A stretch of DNA of 64,000 nt from Gammaproteobacteria bacterium. Lineage in GTDB: Bacteria > Pseudomonadota > Gammaproteobacteria > Pseudomonadales > Azotimanducaceae. Numbering within the stretch: position 1 is the first letter of the stretch; every line of letters starts with the position of its first letter. A program made the translations under genes and the position numbers. Positions 17,889 to 29,300 of this stretch are shown piece after piece. Below the pieces are notes generated by a model, which did not search any database, was not told where the DNA came from, and saw only the letters and a list, made by a program, of their open reading frames with translations. The stretch is from NCBI GenBank assembly GCA_026707735.1, contig JAPOWH010000019.1, forward strand, positions 1 to 64,000. Direction: 5' to 3'.

Positions 17889-19085
17889 TTGAAGAAGAGA
17901 CAAATGCGTAGAGAAGAAAAACAGAGAGTTCTGTCGATTTTGCGGAAGGGTTGGCAGAACGACGAGTCTCACGATGCAGGCGGCATCATGCGATGCCCAG
18001 TATCGGACTATACCTGCCCGGAATTGCTTGCTCAAGAACAACGAACCTTCTTCCGAGAGACGCCGTTGCTCATGGGCTTGTCTAGCGACCTTCAGGAACC
18101 AAACAGCTACTGGGTGGACAACGCTTCTGGTGTCTCAATTCTCATGGTTCGAGACTCCGAGGGAGCGTTTAGAGCGTTCGGCAACGTTTGCCGCCACCGA
18201 GGTGCGCGCGTGGTCCCTGAAGGACGCGGAAATGCGTTGCAGTTTTCGTGCCCATTCCACGCTTGGACCTACAACAATCACGGAAATTTGATTGCCATCA
18301 ATCGAGAGCGTAAGTTTGGGTCGATTTGCAAGGAGGAGCATTCCCTCATCGAGCTTCCCTGCGAGGAGAAATTTGGAATGCTCTGGGTGAAACCCACTCC
18401 GGGAGGTACGGTCAATGTCGAGAACTGCCTTGGTGGCATGGAAGACGACATGTCGCATTGGGACCTCACGTCAAAGAGCCATGGAGCTTCCCAAGTGATT
18501 CCCGCCGATGCAAACTGGAAAATGGCAATCGACACGTTCGGTGAAAACTACCACTTTGACGTGCTCCATCGAGATTCGCTATCGTCAGAGATTAAGGGCA
18601 ACTTGCAAACTCACGACATCTATGGTCTCAATTACCGGATGGTATTTGCAAGGCGCAACCTTCTCGAGGCTTACGAATCCGTTGAGAGTCCCAACGACCT
18701 ACCGTTTCGACTTGTCACCCTTTGCGTCTACTTCATCTATCCAAACACCATTCTGCTCATCGACCAATATGCTGTGGACATTCTCCGAATATTTCCAGCG
18801 GACAACTCTACGAGCAAGTCAAACACGCACCACAGTTGGTACGTGTTCAACGACTCAAAGCACTACTTTGAGGAGGGTCCTCACAGCTACGAAGAACGCT
18901 TCGTCGGTTTCAATAGCGTCATCGTCAATGAGGACTACAACGTAGCTTCCCAATCACAGGCCGGGGCCGAATCCGAGATGTATTCGCACATTGTCTTTGG
19001 CCGCAACGAACCTGCGCTGCACCACTACCACAACGCTCACAGGATCGGATTGGGCCGCAAAGAGTTGGAGCTCGAAACCGCCTAG
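17889..19085 (+). CDS. Rieske [2Fe-2S] ring-hydroxylating oxygenase, large subunit
   Basis: An alpha-subunit-type Rieske non-haem iron oxygenase, up to 398 residues. The N-terminal Rieske domain has Cys/His pairs in 'NVCRHRGARV' and 'FSCPFHAWTY' (CxH...CxxH). The catalytic domain has the mononuclear iron motif 'DTFGENYHFDVLHRD', giving the two His, with the third Asp ligand further on. Such enzymes insert O2 into aromatic rings or demethylate and hydroxylate methylamines and betaines, using a separate reductase. No reductase or beta subunit is adjacent. The start is uncertain: TTG at 17889 or ATG at 17904, and even the Met before 'RCPVSDYTC' is possible. It is convergent with the D-aminoacylase gene 30 bases away. 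Confidence 0.9.
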   Translation: MKKRQMRREEKQRVLSILRKGWQNDESHDAGGIMRCPVSDYTCPELLAQEQRTFFRETPLLMGLSSDLQEPNSYWVDNASGVSILMVRDSEGAFRAFGNVCRHRGARVVPEGRGNALQFSCPFHAWTYNNHGNLIAINRERKFGSICKEEHSLIELPCEEKFGMLWVKPTPGGTVNVENCLGGMEDDMSHWDLTSKSHGASQVIPADANWKMAIDTFGENYHFDVLHRDSLSSEIKGNLQTHDIYGLNYRMVFARRNLLEAYESVESPNDLPFRLVTLCVYFIYPNTILLIDQYAVDILRIFPADNSTSKSNTHHSWYVFNDSKHYFEEGPHSYEERFVGFNSVIVNEDYNVASQSQAGAESEMYSHIVFGRNEPALHHYHNAHRIGLGRKELELETA

Positions 19086-19115
19086 CTCCGAACTCCAATC
19101 AAACTAGCAATGTTG

Positions 19116-20801
19116 CTACTCCGCGACGTTGGGATTCCGTAAAACTCGTCCTGCTCGTTCGCCGGTGTGTTCGTTGTCTTCGAGTATCACAGCTCCATTG
19201 CACACTGTGGCGCGATAACCCTTGGCCCGTTGTATCAGTCTGGGAGCTGAATCCGGGAAGTCGTGCACGAGCTGGGGTTGCCGCTCGGAAACCTTGTCCA
19301 GATCGATGACATTGACGTCGGCCTTCATGCCTTTCGCCAAGGTTCCTCGATCGTTGAATCCAATCACACGTGCCTGAGCACTGGTCAGTTTTCGAATTGC
19401 ATCCTGAATAGAGAATGAACCTTTATCACGCACCCAGTGCGACAGCATGAATGAGGTCCACCCGGAGTCCATGATCTGGCTGACGTGCGCACCCGCGTCG
19501 CCAATTCCCGGCAAGATCCAGTCAGCTTTGAGAAACGGTTCCAAGGCCTTGAGGTCATTGTTGAAGAACCGAATGTGGAAGAAGCCTCTTCCATCCGACT
19601 CATCCATGAAACGCAACCACGTCTCAACTGGATGTTCGTTCGCTCGTCCGGCGATACTCGCCAAGCTCTCAGAGGCATCTTTCACGTAATTTGGTCGGTC
19701 CGCGTCGCTAATCCAATACCAGCCGCGAGTTGTTTCCGCCAGTCGGCGTTTGTGCTCCGAATTTTCAATATCTTCAATCAGTCTTGCCCTTGTCTCCGGA
19801 TCACGAATTGCCCGCAATCGTTCTTCGAATGTCATGCGGCGCAACTTGTCCCAATGCTGGCCGGGAAACATGATCATCGATTTCAAACTTGAGAGAAACC
19901 CGCCGCTTCTCGGTAAAGTCAATCCAGTGATGTCCAGTCCTTCATCCTGCATGTCTTTGATATACGAGTCGTAGGCCGAAACACCTCCGTTTGAATCTGG
20001 AGTGTGCGGAGCGCTAAACAGCAGGCGTGCGCCCGATTCTCGCATTTGACTGCGCAGGATTTCTAGCTCCTCATTGAGTTTGCTGTAGTTGAGAACGCTC
20101 TGAAGTATGCCGCCGTTCTCCGCAACTGCCTTGGAAATTGCAACAAGCTCCTTGGGCTCGGCAAACGTGCCCGGTATGGAACGACCGTCGGGCAGCGTGT
20201 GTCCAGGAAGTCGATTTGTCGAGAACCCGACAGCACCTTCCTTCACAGACCTCCCAATCAATGACGCAATCTGCTCGATTTCGTCATCGGTTGCGTTATC
20301 GGTGATAGAACGCTCTCCCATCACATAGAACCGCGAGGCACAATGACCTACGAGCCCCGTGATGTTTATGGCCGGATTTAGCGACTCGATCGAATCAAGA
20401 TACTCCCCGTAGGACTCCCAATTCCATGGCAATCCTGTCAGGATGGCGTTCTTGGGTATGTCTTCGACAGTTTCCATCATGCCGGCGAGAAACTCTCGAT
20501 CTTGTTCCTTACATGGAGCGAAAGTAACTCCGCAGTTCCCAAAAAGTGCGGTTGTGACGCCGTGCCAAGAGACTGGCGTGAGGAGTGGATCCCAACCCGC
20601 CTGTGCGTCGAAGTGTGTATGCAAATCCACAAATCCGGGAGTCACGTAGTGACCCTCTGCGTCTATGGTTCGTGTTGCCCCTTCGCTTACAGTCCCAACC
20701 TCGCTAATCGAGTCACCATCGATGGCGACGTCCGCCTCGAACGGTTCTGACCCGGTCCCGTCCACAACGAGCCCTTTCTTGATTACTAAATCGTGTGCCA
20801 T
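19116..20801 (-). CDS. N-acyl-D-amino-acid deacylase-like amidohydrolase
   Basis: A 561-residue metal-dependent amidohydrolase of the D-aminoacylase/dihydroorotase-like superfamily. It opens with the beta-sandwich segment 'LVIKKGLVVDGTGSEPFEADVAIDGDSI'. Metal motif 'VDLHTHFDAQAGWDP' (HxH) follows, then 'FGNCGVTFAPC', 'GHCASRFYVMGERS' and a late 'GDAGAHVSQI' with the catalytic Asp. These are hallmarks of N-acyl-D-amino-acid amidohydrolases, although many relatives in environmental bacteria act on other amides. AGAGGAG lies 11 bases before the ATG. The gene precedes the Rieske gene in convergent orientation and follows a GST gene on the same strand, spaced 41 bases. Confidence 0.88.
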   Translation of the reverse strand: MAHDLVIKKGLVVDGTGSEPFEADVAIDGDSISEVGTVSEGATRTIDAEGHYVTPGFVDLHTHFDAQAGWDPLLTPVSWHGVTTALFGNCGVTFAPCKEQDREFLAGMMETVEDIPKNAILTGLPWNWESYGEYLDSIESLNPAINITGLVGHCASRFYVMGERSITDNATDDEIEQIASLIGRSVKEGAVGFSTNRLPGHTLPDGRSIPGTFAEPKELVAISKAVAENGGILQSVLNYSKLNEELEILRSQMRESGARLLFSAPHTPDSNGGVSAYDSYIKDMQDEGLDITGLTLPRSGGFLSSLKSMIMFPGQHWDKLRRMTFEERLRAIRDPETRARLIEDIENSEHKRRLAETTRGWYWISDADRPNYVKDASESLASIAGRANEHPVETWLRFMDESDGRGFFHIRFFNNDLKALEPFLKADWILPGIGDAGAHVSQIMDSGWTSFMLSHWVRDKGSFSIQDAIRKLTSAQARVIGFNDRGTLAKGMKADVNVIDLDKVSERQPQLVHDFPDSAPRLIQRAKGYRATVCNGAVILEDNEHTGERAGRVLRNPNVAE

Positions 20802-20842
20802 TTTTGTTCTACTCCTCTAAATACGTTGTTCTTTTTTCGAGC

Positions 20843-21478
20843 TCAAGCCTTCGCGCTGGACCGACTGCTTACATCGTCGTACCACCTCTTGATATTGCTG
20901 CATTGATCTGGAAAAGGTATTCGAGCCGCCGTCGTCGCAAAGTCGATGGTGCACAGCGCCGTGATGTCGGCGACGCTGAAATCGTCTCCAGCAACGTAGC
21001 GGGATTCTCCCAATTCCTCATCCAACCTGTGAAAGAAGCGATCGACCATGGTCTTGCCGCGTTCTGCCAGTTCGGGAATCGCATCGATTTCACCCACGTT
21101 TCCACCAACGCCACGTTTCTTGAATCCTGGATAGGAGTTGCGAAATGCTTCTGCTGTCGGCAGCAGTCCATCAAATTCCATGTGACGCTGCCTCGCCTCA
21201 ATTCTCGCTTTGCTCAAAGCATCTGAGCCAAACAGCGCCGGGTCTGGATGAGTTTCTTCCAAATACCGACATATTGCGAGAGATTCGTCAAGCACAGTTC
21301 CATCGTCCAGCACCAGAGTTGGCAAGCGTCCTCGTGGATTGACTTCCAAGAAGTCGCTGCTGAGGTTTTCTCCCGCAACGATATTGACTTGAACGACTTC
21401 GCACTCAATTCCTTTTTCCGCCATGAAAATGCGCAGACGACGAGGGTTGGGTGCAAATTGCTGATCGTAGAGTTTCAT
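20843..21478 (-). CDS. Glutathione S-transferase family protein
   Basis: A 211-residue GST. The N-terminal thioredoxin-fold domain starts 'MKLYDQQFAPNPRRLRIFMAEKGIECEVV' and has the glutathione-binding 'RLPTLVLDDGTVLDESLAICRYLEE', including the cis-Pro and the E-S pair. The all-helical C-terminal domain ends with 'SRYVAGDDFSVADITALCTIDFA', the N-capping box of GSTs. The first-domain active-site residue is not a classical Tyr; Ser or Asn near 'APNPRR' is in the right place. It may conjugate, isomerise or reductively cleave substrates in the neighbouring catabolic set. GGAGTAC precedes the ATG. It is probably co-transcribed with the amidohydrolase downstream. Confidence 0.92.
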   Translation of the reverse strand: MKLYDQQFAPNPRRLRIFMAEKGIECEVVQVNIVAGENLSSDFLEVNPRGRLPTLVLDDGTVLDESLAICRYLEETHPDPALFGSDALSKARIEARQRHMEFDGLLPTAEAFRNSYPGFKKRGVGGNVGEIDAIPELAERGKTMVDRFFHRLDEELGESRYVAGDDFSVADITALCTIDFATTAARIPFPDQCSNIKRWYDDVSSRSSAKA

Positions 21479-21616
21479 AAGAGTACTCCGAAGCGCGTTG
21501 CTTTATTGTAGAAAGTCACAACGTATCAAATTTCGCAGTCATAAATGACGGCTGAACGAGTTTCTCGGCAATTCCTAGCGTTCACCGCTGAGGATTACAG
21601 TAATTTGACGTGAGAT

Positions 21617-22882
21617 TCAGAAGCCCACTTCTCCACACTGCCGATTTATCTCATCAATGACTTCACAGACTCGAATAGATTCTGCTCGTGTGAATTGAGG
21701 CATCTCTTTCAATCCAGCGGCCATGCAACGATGCACCGCCTGCGCCTGGTAAAGAAATCCATGTTGATTGCCGCCGCTCCAAGTCCAACCCGTGTAGCGA
21801 ACTAGACGCTCCCCGTTCCATCGGGCACCCGCCGGTTGCCCCCTCGTGATCGGTGCAGGCGTTGGCATCGGATATTCGAATCGCTCGACATGATTGAACG
21901 GCCCGTTTGAGGGATTCCTGTCTTGATTCCAATGCGTCTCCAACCAATCTCCAGTCCATCCCTTTGAAGGGTCTAGCTCTAGTGTGGACTTTCCCTCCTG
22001 TTTGCGTGTTCCGTGACGAGTGGGACGACCTGTTCGAATTGTTACGGCCGTCGGATGATGCGAGGGGGTCTCGATGGTGATTCGGCCTTTCGTTCCCACG
22101 AATTGGGTCTCTTCCTGGAACCTGCCAGATGCAAACGTAATTACGGCAATACCACGCTGCTGGGAGTATTGCAGAATTGCCGCGCTCGGTGGAGCTCCGT
22201 GAGCAGAAGGCACATCATTGGCATATGGCTGTCCCCGCGATTTTCTGCCCGCTGCCGCAATCAAAGGCGTTTCGTCGCTGCCGAATCCCAAAATTGCTGG
22301 ATTGAGCGCATAGACTCGATCTGGGTAGTCAGCTTGTACTATTTGCAGATCTCCAATGTCTCCGCGCTCAAGCACTGCTCGTGCGTGCTCAATTGCCGGG
22401 AAAAACCGCAACCACATTCCTTCCTGACAGAACACACCTGCATCGTCTGCTGCAGCGTATACCTTTTTGGCTTGTTCCGCTGTGTCAGTGAATGGCTTCT
22501 CGCATAGGACATGTTTGCCGGCGTCGATTGCAGTCATCAGATCACGATGATGATCCCACGTCTTTGAGGCAATGTAGACGATGTCTACGTTTGGGTCGTT
22601 GCACAGCTCTTCATACGAGCCATATGCAGAGGGAATTTCATGCGCATCGGCATACATCTCCGCTCGCGACTTGTCTCGGGCTGCAACGGCTGTGATTTGT
22701 GCCCCCGGCACCTCTTGCAGCGACTTTATCCAGTCAGACGCAATGGCCGATGCACTGATGATTCCCCATCGCAATGGGAATCGTATGCCGCCTTCATCTG
22801 TAAGGCCTCGGCGAACGTCTAGAGGCGTGTTCATGGGCCACCCGTCGATTTGAGTCGGGTCCTCTACGTACTCATTGGTCAT
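21617..22882 (-). CDS. Gfo/Idh/MocA family oxidoreductase (copy A)
   Basis: A 421-residue NAD(P)-dependent oxidoreductase. The Rossmann half contains 'LRWGIISASAIASDWIKSLQEVPGAQITAVAARD' and the catalytic-lysine motif 'GKHVLCEKPFTD'. The C-terminal alpha/beta domain begins at 'EHARAVLERGDIGDLQIVQADY'. The usual GxGxxG is altered to G-I-I-S-A-S-A. The family oxidises sugars, inositols or dihydrodiols; resemblance to dimeric dihydrodiol dehydrogenases is suggested by 'MWLRFFPAIEHAR'. AGGAGAG precedes the first of two ATGs. A paralogue lies at 60615-61712 and shares the N-terminal tail 'TPLDVRxGLTD' and many blocks. Confidence 0.9.
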   Translation of the reverse strand: MTNEYVEDPTQIDGWPMNTPLDVRRGLTDEGGIRFPLRWGIISASAIASDWIKSLQEVPGAQITAVAARDKSRAEMYADAHEIPSAYGSYEELCNDPNVDIVYIASKTWDHHRDLMTAIDAGKHVLCEKPFTDTAEQAKKVYAAADDAGVFCQEGMWLRFFPAIEHARAVLERGDIGDLQIVQADYPDRVYALNPAILGFGSDETPLIAAAGRKSRGQPYANDVPSAHGAPPSAAILQYSQQRGIAVITFASGRFQEETQFVGTKGRITIETPSHHPTAVTIRTGRPTRHGTRKQEGKSTLELDPSKGWTGDWLETHWNQDRNPSNGPFNHVERFEYPMPTPAPITRGQPAGARWNGERLVRYTGWTWSGGNQHGFLYQAQAVHRCMAAGLKEMPQFTRAESIRVCEVIDEINRQCGEVGF

Positions 22883-23396
22883 TGGTCTCTCCTAGATTTG
22901 CCACGATCTATGCTCAATCTGCCCGCGTACCATACATTACCCATTGCGACGTCCTGGTGGAAATCGTGTAACGAAGCCCATGTCAAGAGCATGGTGTAGC
23001 TCTCTCATTGCCTCAAGACGGACTGGCTTCTAGACTCGCTAAGACCGTCTTGCACGTCTGAAGCAGCGCCAGACATTTTCGTAATCCCTTGATAAAAAGA
23101 CAAATACTGATTCGTTACTACACATCCTTCAATAGTGCAGATTTTTGAGACGTGGGTGCCGACGAACAATTGTTCTTAATTGGGAACTAAAAGAGCAACA
23201 GCCGCTCTTTGCAGCTAACACGATGCGTCCAAGCATGTCGTCAAAACATCCGTGCGACGTGTCGAATCTCAATTCGACCAACTTAGCGAGAGTGCTCCAA
23301 GTCATTTCCTCTGAGTTGTTCATCGCCTGAAGAGGCTCAAATTGTGCTAAATTCAACGAGTCCAACTCGCGACTTTATCGGCTTCACCAACGACTA
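22883..23396. other. 514-base divergent region upstream of the A2M array
   Basis: Separates the Gfo/Idh gene (minus) from the first alpha-2-macroglobulin gene (plus). No gene is supported; a 78-codon minus-strand frame at 23129-23365 has no recognisable content. Near the right end is an extended -10 element (listed separately) that recurs at the same distance from copy 2. Confidence 0.4.
23342..23356 (+). promoter_or_regulatory. Candidate extended -10 promoter of A2M copy 1
   Basis: TTGTGCTAAATTCAA contains TGC-TAAATT, an extended -10 (TGn plus a 4/6 match to TATAAT). The 15-base element recurs with one substitution (TTGTGCTACATTCAA) before copy 2, at almost the same distance from the start: 55 bases here and 53 there. 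Conservation in otherwise different upstream DNA argues for function. There is no good -35 box, as expected for extended -10 promoters. Confidence 0.4.
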
Positions 23397-26300
23397 ATGG
23401 CAACAACGATTCGACACCTAGCGTTCCTCGCAATTCTTGGCATTTGCATACAAGTGATGGGGCAAGAGGAAGACACTCAGCTTCAAGTTGTCCGTGTTAC
23501 TCCCTCTGGTGACGAAGTGCCCGTCACCAGAGGCGAAATCATCATCGACTTCAACAAGAACATGGTTGCATTCGGTCAAACAGACCAAGACCTGACCGAT
23601 GTGCCGGTAGAAATCAAACCTGAACTCGAATGCACCTGGCGATGGACCAGTGCCAATCAGCTGACATGTGTGCATGAAGCCCTGAGATACACGACTTCAT
23701 ACGTCATTTCGATTGGGACTTCATTGCAAGCCCTCGATGGCTCCATGCTCGATTCAACGCACGAAGTCTCATTCCGAACTGCTTCCTTAGGGGTGTTTGG
23801 CACAAACTCCCTCTGGCGAAGTCCTACACGCCCCATATTCGAAATCAGCTTCTCGCAGCCAATGGCCCTCGGTACGATTTTGGATAAGGTCCATATACGC
23901 GACCTGAAGACATCGGAATTGCATGAGGTCAAGGTCATGCATGCAGCTAGCTTGCCGAGGTGGAGCCAGATCACATCCACATTCTTTCAAAAGAACGAAG
24001 AGGGCGAGTGGAATCGGTCAAGCGATGCTGAGAGAGCAGACTTTTTGCATGCGCTTAGAGACGGGGGGATTGATCGTGGGAACTACGCTGAAGTAAAGCA
24101 AGAGTTTGCAACAAGAAGTTGGATGGTCGAACCGCTAGCTCCCCTGAAGCCCGATACCCCCTATGACCTAGAAGTCGCGTCCAACGCCAAATCAATTTTC
24201 GCGTCTGAGCCGACCACGCTGCCAATGCACATATCGCGATTCGAAGTCTATCCAGCTTTCGAATTTCTTGGTCTGGAGTGTCTAGACATCAAGGGGTCGT
24301 TCAAACAGCACTTAATCGACTCGTCGGACAACACCGGGACGCGTTTGACCGACTGCGATCCGGATCGAGGTATTACTTTGCTATTTACTGCTCCGGCAAA
24401 AGCCCATGACGTCAAGTACAGGTCTCTCATATCGCCCAAGCCCGACGATGACCGAAACTATGCCCGCGCTAGGTTCTACACGATGCAACAGGGGGTGCTG
24501 GCATACATTTCTCGATTTGAACTGCCAGGAGACAATCAAGACTTCGCGTCTAATGATGACCTGAGCAAGGTCAACATCGGGTATCAACTTACGGGAAACA
24601 CAACCTACGAATTGAAAGTGGGCGATGCACCGCTTTTTGACGTTTTTGCCAGATATTTGACAAGGCGTACAACCGTTGAATTTCGTACGGGTCCGTTGAA
24701 GCCAAGACTCAATTTCTTGTTTCCGTGGTTGGTCATGGGCGTTCAGTCCAACTTGGATGTTCCCGTCGATGTTGCCAATCTGAGTGATCTGCGCGTCAGG
24801 CTAGCCGCGAGAGCCGGATCCAATCAACGATGGTCCGTAAGCAGGAAACGGCAAAGGTTTGAAATTCCGCCCGACCAGATCGTTCCCGCTACTTTGGACT
24901 TCAAGAATTGGTTGCCGTCTAGAACTCTGCAGTTCGTGGCCGCCATTGAACCAATCGCAGATTCACAATATGGCGAAAATCCAACTACCACATGCATTTA
25001 TGGACAAGTCACCCCATATGACGTACAGGCTCGTATAGGGCACACCTCTTCCATCGCTTGGGTTACAGACCTCCAAACAGGTCAGGTTGTTCCGGACGCT
25101 TCAGTTTCTCTCGTGGAGATACGACAAGCTGGCGGTTCCCTTGTGGCGGAAGCTACCACAAACAAGAAGGGAATTGCCTCACTTCCCGGTAAATCGGTCT
25201 TTTCCGCGGGTGAGCGAGGGAGGAGTTGGCTAGTGCCATCTGATGTATTCGACGATGAGAATTGTCTAAATCCCTTCCCAGCTACGCACGCGTTGTACAT
25301 CGAAGGCCCAAAAGGCAATTCAACTCTGCCTCTTTCCCAAACACTTCTCACAAGAAGCGACTACGCAAGCTCCGTGCCGGTTCCTCACCTTACTGTGTGG
25401 GGGCATACGGCTCAAGGACTATATCGACCTGGCCAAGTTGTCCAATACAAGATTTTCGTACGGGAGCAAACCGACAAAGGATTGCGATCAGATGAGACAC
25501 GTCGCTTTCGGCTTGTCGTAACGCAAGGCTACGGCGAGCTAGTTCACCATGAGAACGCCATCGAACCAAACCAGTTTGGATCGTTTCACGGAGAATTCAC
25601 GATACCGAAATCGGTCAGAACAGACAGGAACTTGCGGTTCCTCGTAATGATCGACAAAGGAGAGAGCTTCTCTTCCATTTGGAACGCTGAGGACGATTCG
25701 CTGAATTATTCAGAGGTTGAATACTGGAAAGCGTTTGAGGTTGAAGTCTTCGATTTCGACCCGGCAACGATATATGTAGAAGTCTCTCTCGACGAGAACG
25801 AATATGAGCTCGGGGACACGCTGAATGCCAGTGGAAGAGCAGACCTCATATCAGGTGGACAATATTCCAATGCTCCGATCACAATCGAAACTCGCCTGAG
25901 ATCTAAAGGATTCGTATCACAACACCCTGAAACGAAGGAGTTTTCCTTCGTGTCAGCTTCCGACCAATACCACAACTGGACTTTAAAGGATTTTCAGACA
26001 GATAGCACCTCTACGGATAGCGAAGGCGTTTTCGACGCGTCTCTCTTGCTAGACATCGCTGACGTCGACTACGGTTCTTTGACGCTTTCTCTAGGCGTAC
26101 AAGAAGATAGTGGAAACATCATTTGGGAAAACACAAGAGCTACATACTTTGGCACAGACAGATTTGTCGGCCTTCGCCACATAGAAAAGCAAGCTCGAGT
26201 AGGTGAAACGGTAACGGTAGATACTGTTGTAGTGGACCAACAGGGCGAACCATTGAATGACTTACCGGTCAACCTCAGTTTCTTCCGGGTCTTATCGCAT

Positions 26301-29300
26301 TTCAACAATAACGAACTGCAAGAAAAATTGGTTCACACCTGTGAAATAGCCCCTGACCTCGCTTCTAGGTCTTGCTCCATGGCACCGTCTGAAGCGGGAC
26401 AGCTTCGCGTAGTAGCGACGATCAACACCGCGGATGGTCGCAACCAAGAGGCTATTCAATTTATCTACGTTCAGGGACGAGTTGTTGCTGACAAGCGTGA
26501 GCAATGGGACAACGTGCGCATAGCAAATGCAAGAGAGCTGAGGGATCGTTCATTCAATGTCGGCGAGTTTGCATCGCTAGTAGTTGAGCACTCTGTTCCG
26601 GGTTCTATGGCTCTAGTAACCGTTGAAAGACTTGGCATTCTTGACCATTGGGTGACCGAATTGGAAGGAACCCACGACGTCATCGATATACCCATACGAC
26701 AACACTACGCGCCTATCGTTAGAGCGACAGTTACAGTTACGACCACCAACTCGGTCACCAAGCCCAGAAGTTTCGTAGCTGCTGTCGACCAGGAGGCATT
26801 CCCTAATTCTTGGACGCGAACCGTTGATCTGCGGGTCAAGGATGCCACGCGATTGCTTGACTTGCAGATTACCACTGACAAGGAAGTGTACGCGCCGGGT
26901 GAAAAAGTGAAGGTTGAGATCGCTGTAAATCGCAGCTCATTTCAAGGCAATCAAGCAGCCACCGAATTGGCGGTTGCCGTGGTTGATCAAGGCGTGCTAG
27001 AAATGTCCCGAACAGGGATTGGGCATTACGACCCAGTCAAGGGACTATTGGAGGGCATGAACATCGATGTAGATGGCTACTGGCTGCTTTGGCAAGGTTT
27101 AAGCGCTGCGAATATGAGTCGTCTTGTGGCCGATTTTGATACGACCCCAAGATCAAACGAAGACCTAACTAGTCTATGGATGCCCAACCTGGAGACAAGT
27201 AGCGATGGCACAGCAAGCTTTGAGTTTGAAATTGGAGATCGCCTGACGGAATGGCGGATCATCGTTGTCGCTGCCTCCACCACCGAACATTTCGGATTGG
27301 GTCAAAAATCCATCAGAACAAACTTGGGAGTTGAGGTGCGGCCAGTTTTGCCGAACCAAGTTACCGATGGAGACATCTTCGATGCTACCTTCTCGGTACT
27401 GAATCGATCGGACACAAAGCGCAATGTCGATGTCACCATTGAGGCAGATGGCGACGGCACAGCATCTACGCGCACCGAATCCATTGCATTGGAACCATTT
27501 GAACGAAAGCTGGTGTCCGCAACGATTCAGGCACAATTAGGCCAATACGCAAAACCCTTAGTAGGTTCGATTCGGCTTATAGCCAAAGCTTCCTCCGGTA
27601 GCGATACCGATGCGCTGGTGCAGGAAGTTCCCGTGCGTCCGCACAAGCGCCGTTTTGTCAGTTCAATCTACGGCACATCGATCGATCGAGTGGTCGCTGA
27701 GCCAGTTGAAATCCCGGTGGACATTGCCGACGGAACCGGTTCGCTGGAAATCCAGGTCGCTCCCTCGCTGATCAATGCCGTGGACGACCGCGTGGCGCAG
27801 GTGCGCGACTATCCGTACCAATGCTGGGAGCAGCGTCTTAGCTCTGCGGTCGTAGCGGCGCATTTCTCCAAGTTGAGCGAGCGGATGAGCATCGATTGGG
27901 AGGACGCAAATCAATATATCCGGGATGTGCTGCAATCCGCTAGTGAATTTCAGTCTGCTAGTTCAGGCGGATTCGGCTACTGGAGCGGTGAATCCATTCA
28001 CCCAGATCTTTACCTATCGGCCTATACAGCTTTGGCGTTTCGATGGCTAGCGGATGCAGGCTTCGAGGTGCCACCAGTTGTCCTGCAGAGCCTGCTTGAG
28101 TACCTAGAAGACTACACCGTGTATCGGCTGCCCGACTACCTGAGCATTGACAACTCTGCGACGCCTTCGCTGAGACTGATGCTTGCAAACGCTCTTGTTC
28201 AACATGGAAAAGGGGATTTGCAATTGGTGGGCAAGCTCTACGAAGAGAATAAGAATCCCAATCTGTTTTCGGTTGCACAGACTCTTGAGGCGACCATATC
28301 CTTGGATGCGAAGAGCAACATGGCGGCGACTTTGGCAACGAGGCTGACGAACAGCATTGGTGTGACTGGCGATCGAGCGTTGATCCAGCACGGCGCGGTC
28401 AGCAGACGGAACTACATGCTTTCGAGCCAGTTGAAGACCACGTGCAGCGCCATCTCCTCCTTTGTCCGCGCCAGCGACCGAGGCGTGCCGCTGATCTCCC
28501 AGGAAAGGCTGGCGGAACTGGTCCGGGGCGTGATGTTCGAATGGAACCGACGGAAGTTCGGAGCCACGCCCCACGAGTCCTCGTTCTGCCTGAGCGCAGT
28601 CGTGGAGTACGCCGAGAGCATGGAGACCGTGGACGAGGACTTCAAGGTGGACGTGGAGCTGGTGATGGACGATCACTTGAGCCCGCCTCGACTCGAGACC
28701 AACGGATCGGCGCACTCGCTCGTCTACACGACTCCGCTGAAGCCCGACCACGTCGGGGCGCCCGCCGAGCTGCGGCTGAGCCAGACCGGCGACTCGAGGT
28801 TCTACTACAAGGCGACGCTTCGCTACGAGCCCGCCGAGGAGCAGTCCGACCGGGAGAACTTCGGGATCGACATCCGCAAGGCCTACTGGGTCAGGAGCGG
28901 AGATCAATGGGTCGAGCTGGACGACTCCCACGAGCTGAACAGGGGAGACGTGGTTCACGTGGGGCTCTATCTCGACATCCGCGACCAGCGCGACTTCGTG
29001 ATCGTCGACGATCCCGTGCCGGGATTCCTGCAGCCCATCAATCTACGCCTGGCAAAGACCAGTGTGCACGAGACACTTGTGTCATCAGTCCGCTCTTGGG
29101 GATTCTCAACCGATCGTTTGTTTGCAGGGGCGAATGTTCGAGGTGGGCGTCAGGCAAGCGAAGGTCCCGGCGAGCTTATACCAGCCGACTTGGAAGGGGA
29201 ATGGAGTGTTTTTGGTTATTCCCGGTGGGGTTTCTACAGTCGCCAGTTGCGCAACGACAGCGTCCGGTTCGCGAGCGACTTCCTGCGATCTGGCCGCTAT

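Noticed and set aside
23129-23365. Minus-strand 78-codon frame upstream of the A2M array
   Set aside because: No recognisable domain or start signals; it overlaps the candidate promoter region.
28104-28958. Long minus-strand open frame within A2M copy 1, and its twin at 34347-35129 in copy 2
   Set aside because: It exists because the GC3-rich tract lacks stops on the opposite strand. It matches no domain, has no ribosome-binding site, and lies inside a well-supported gene on the other strand.
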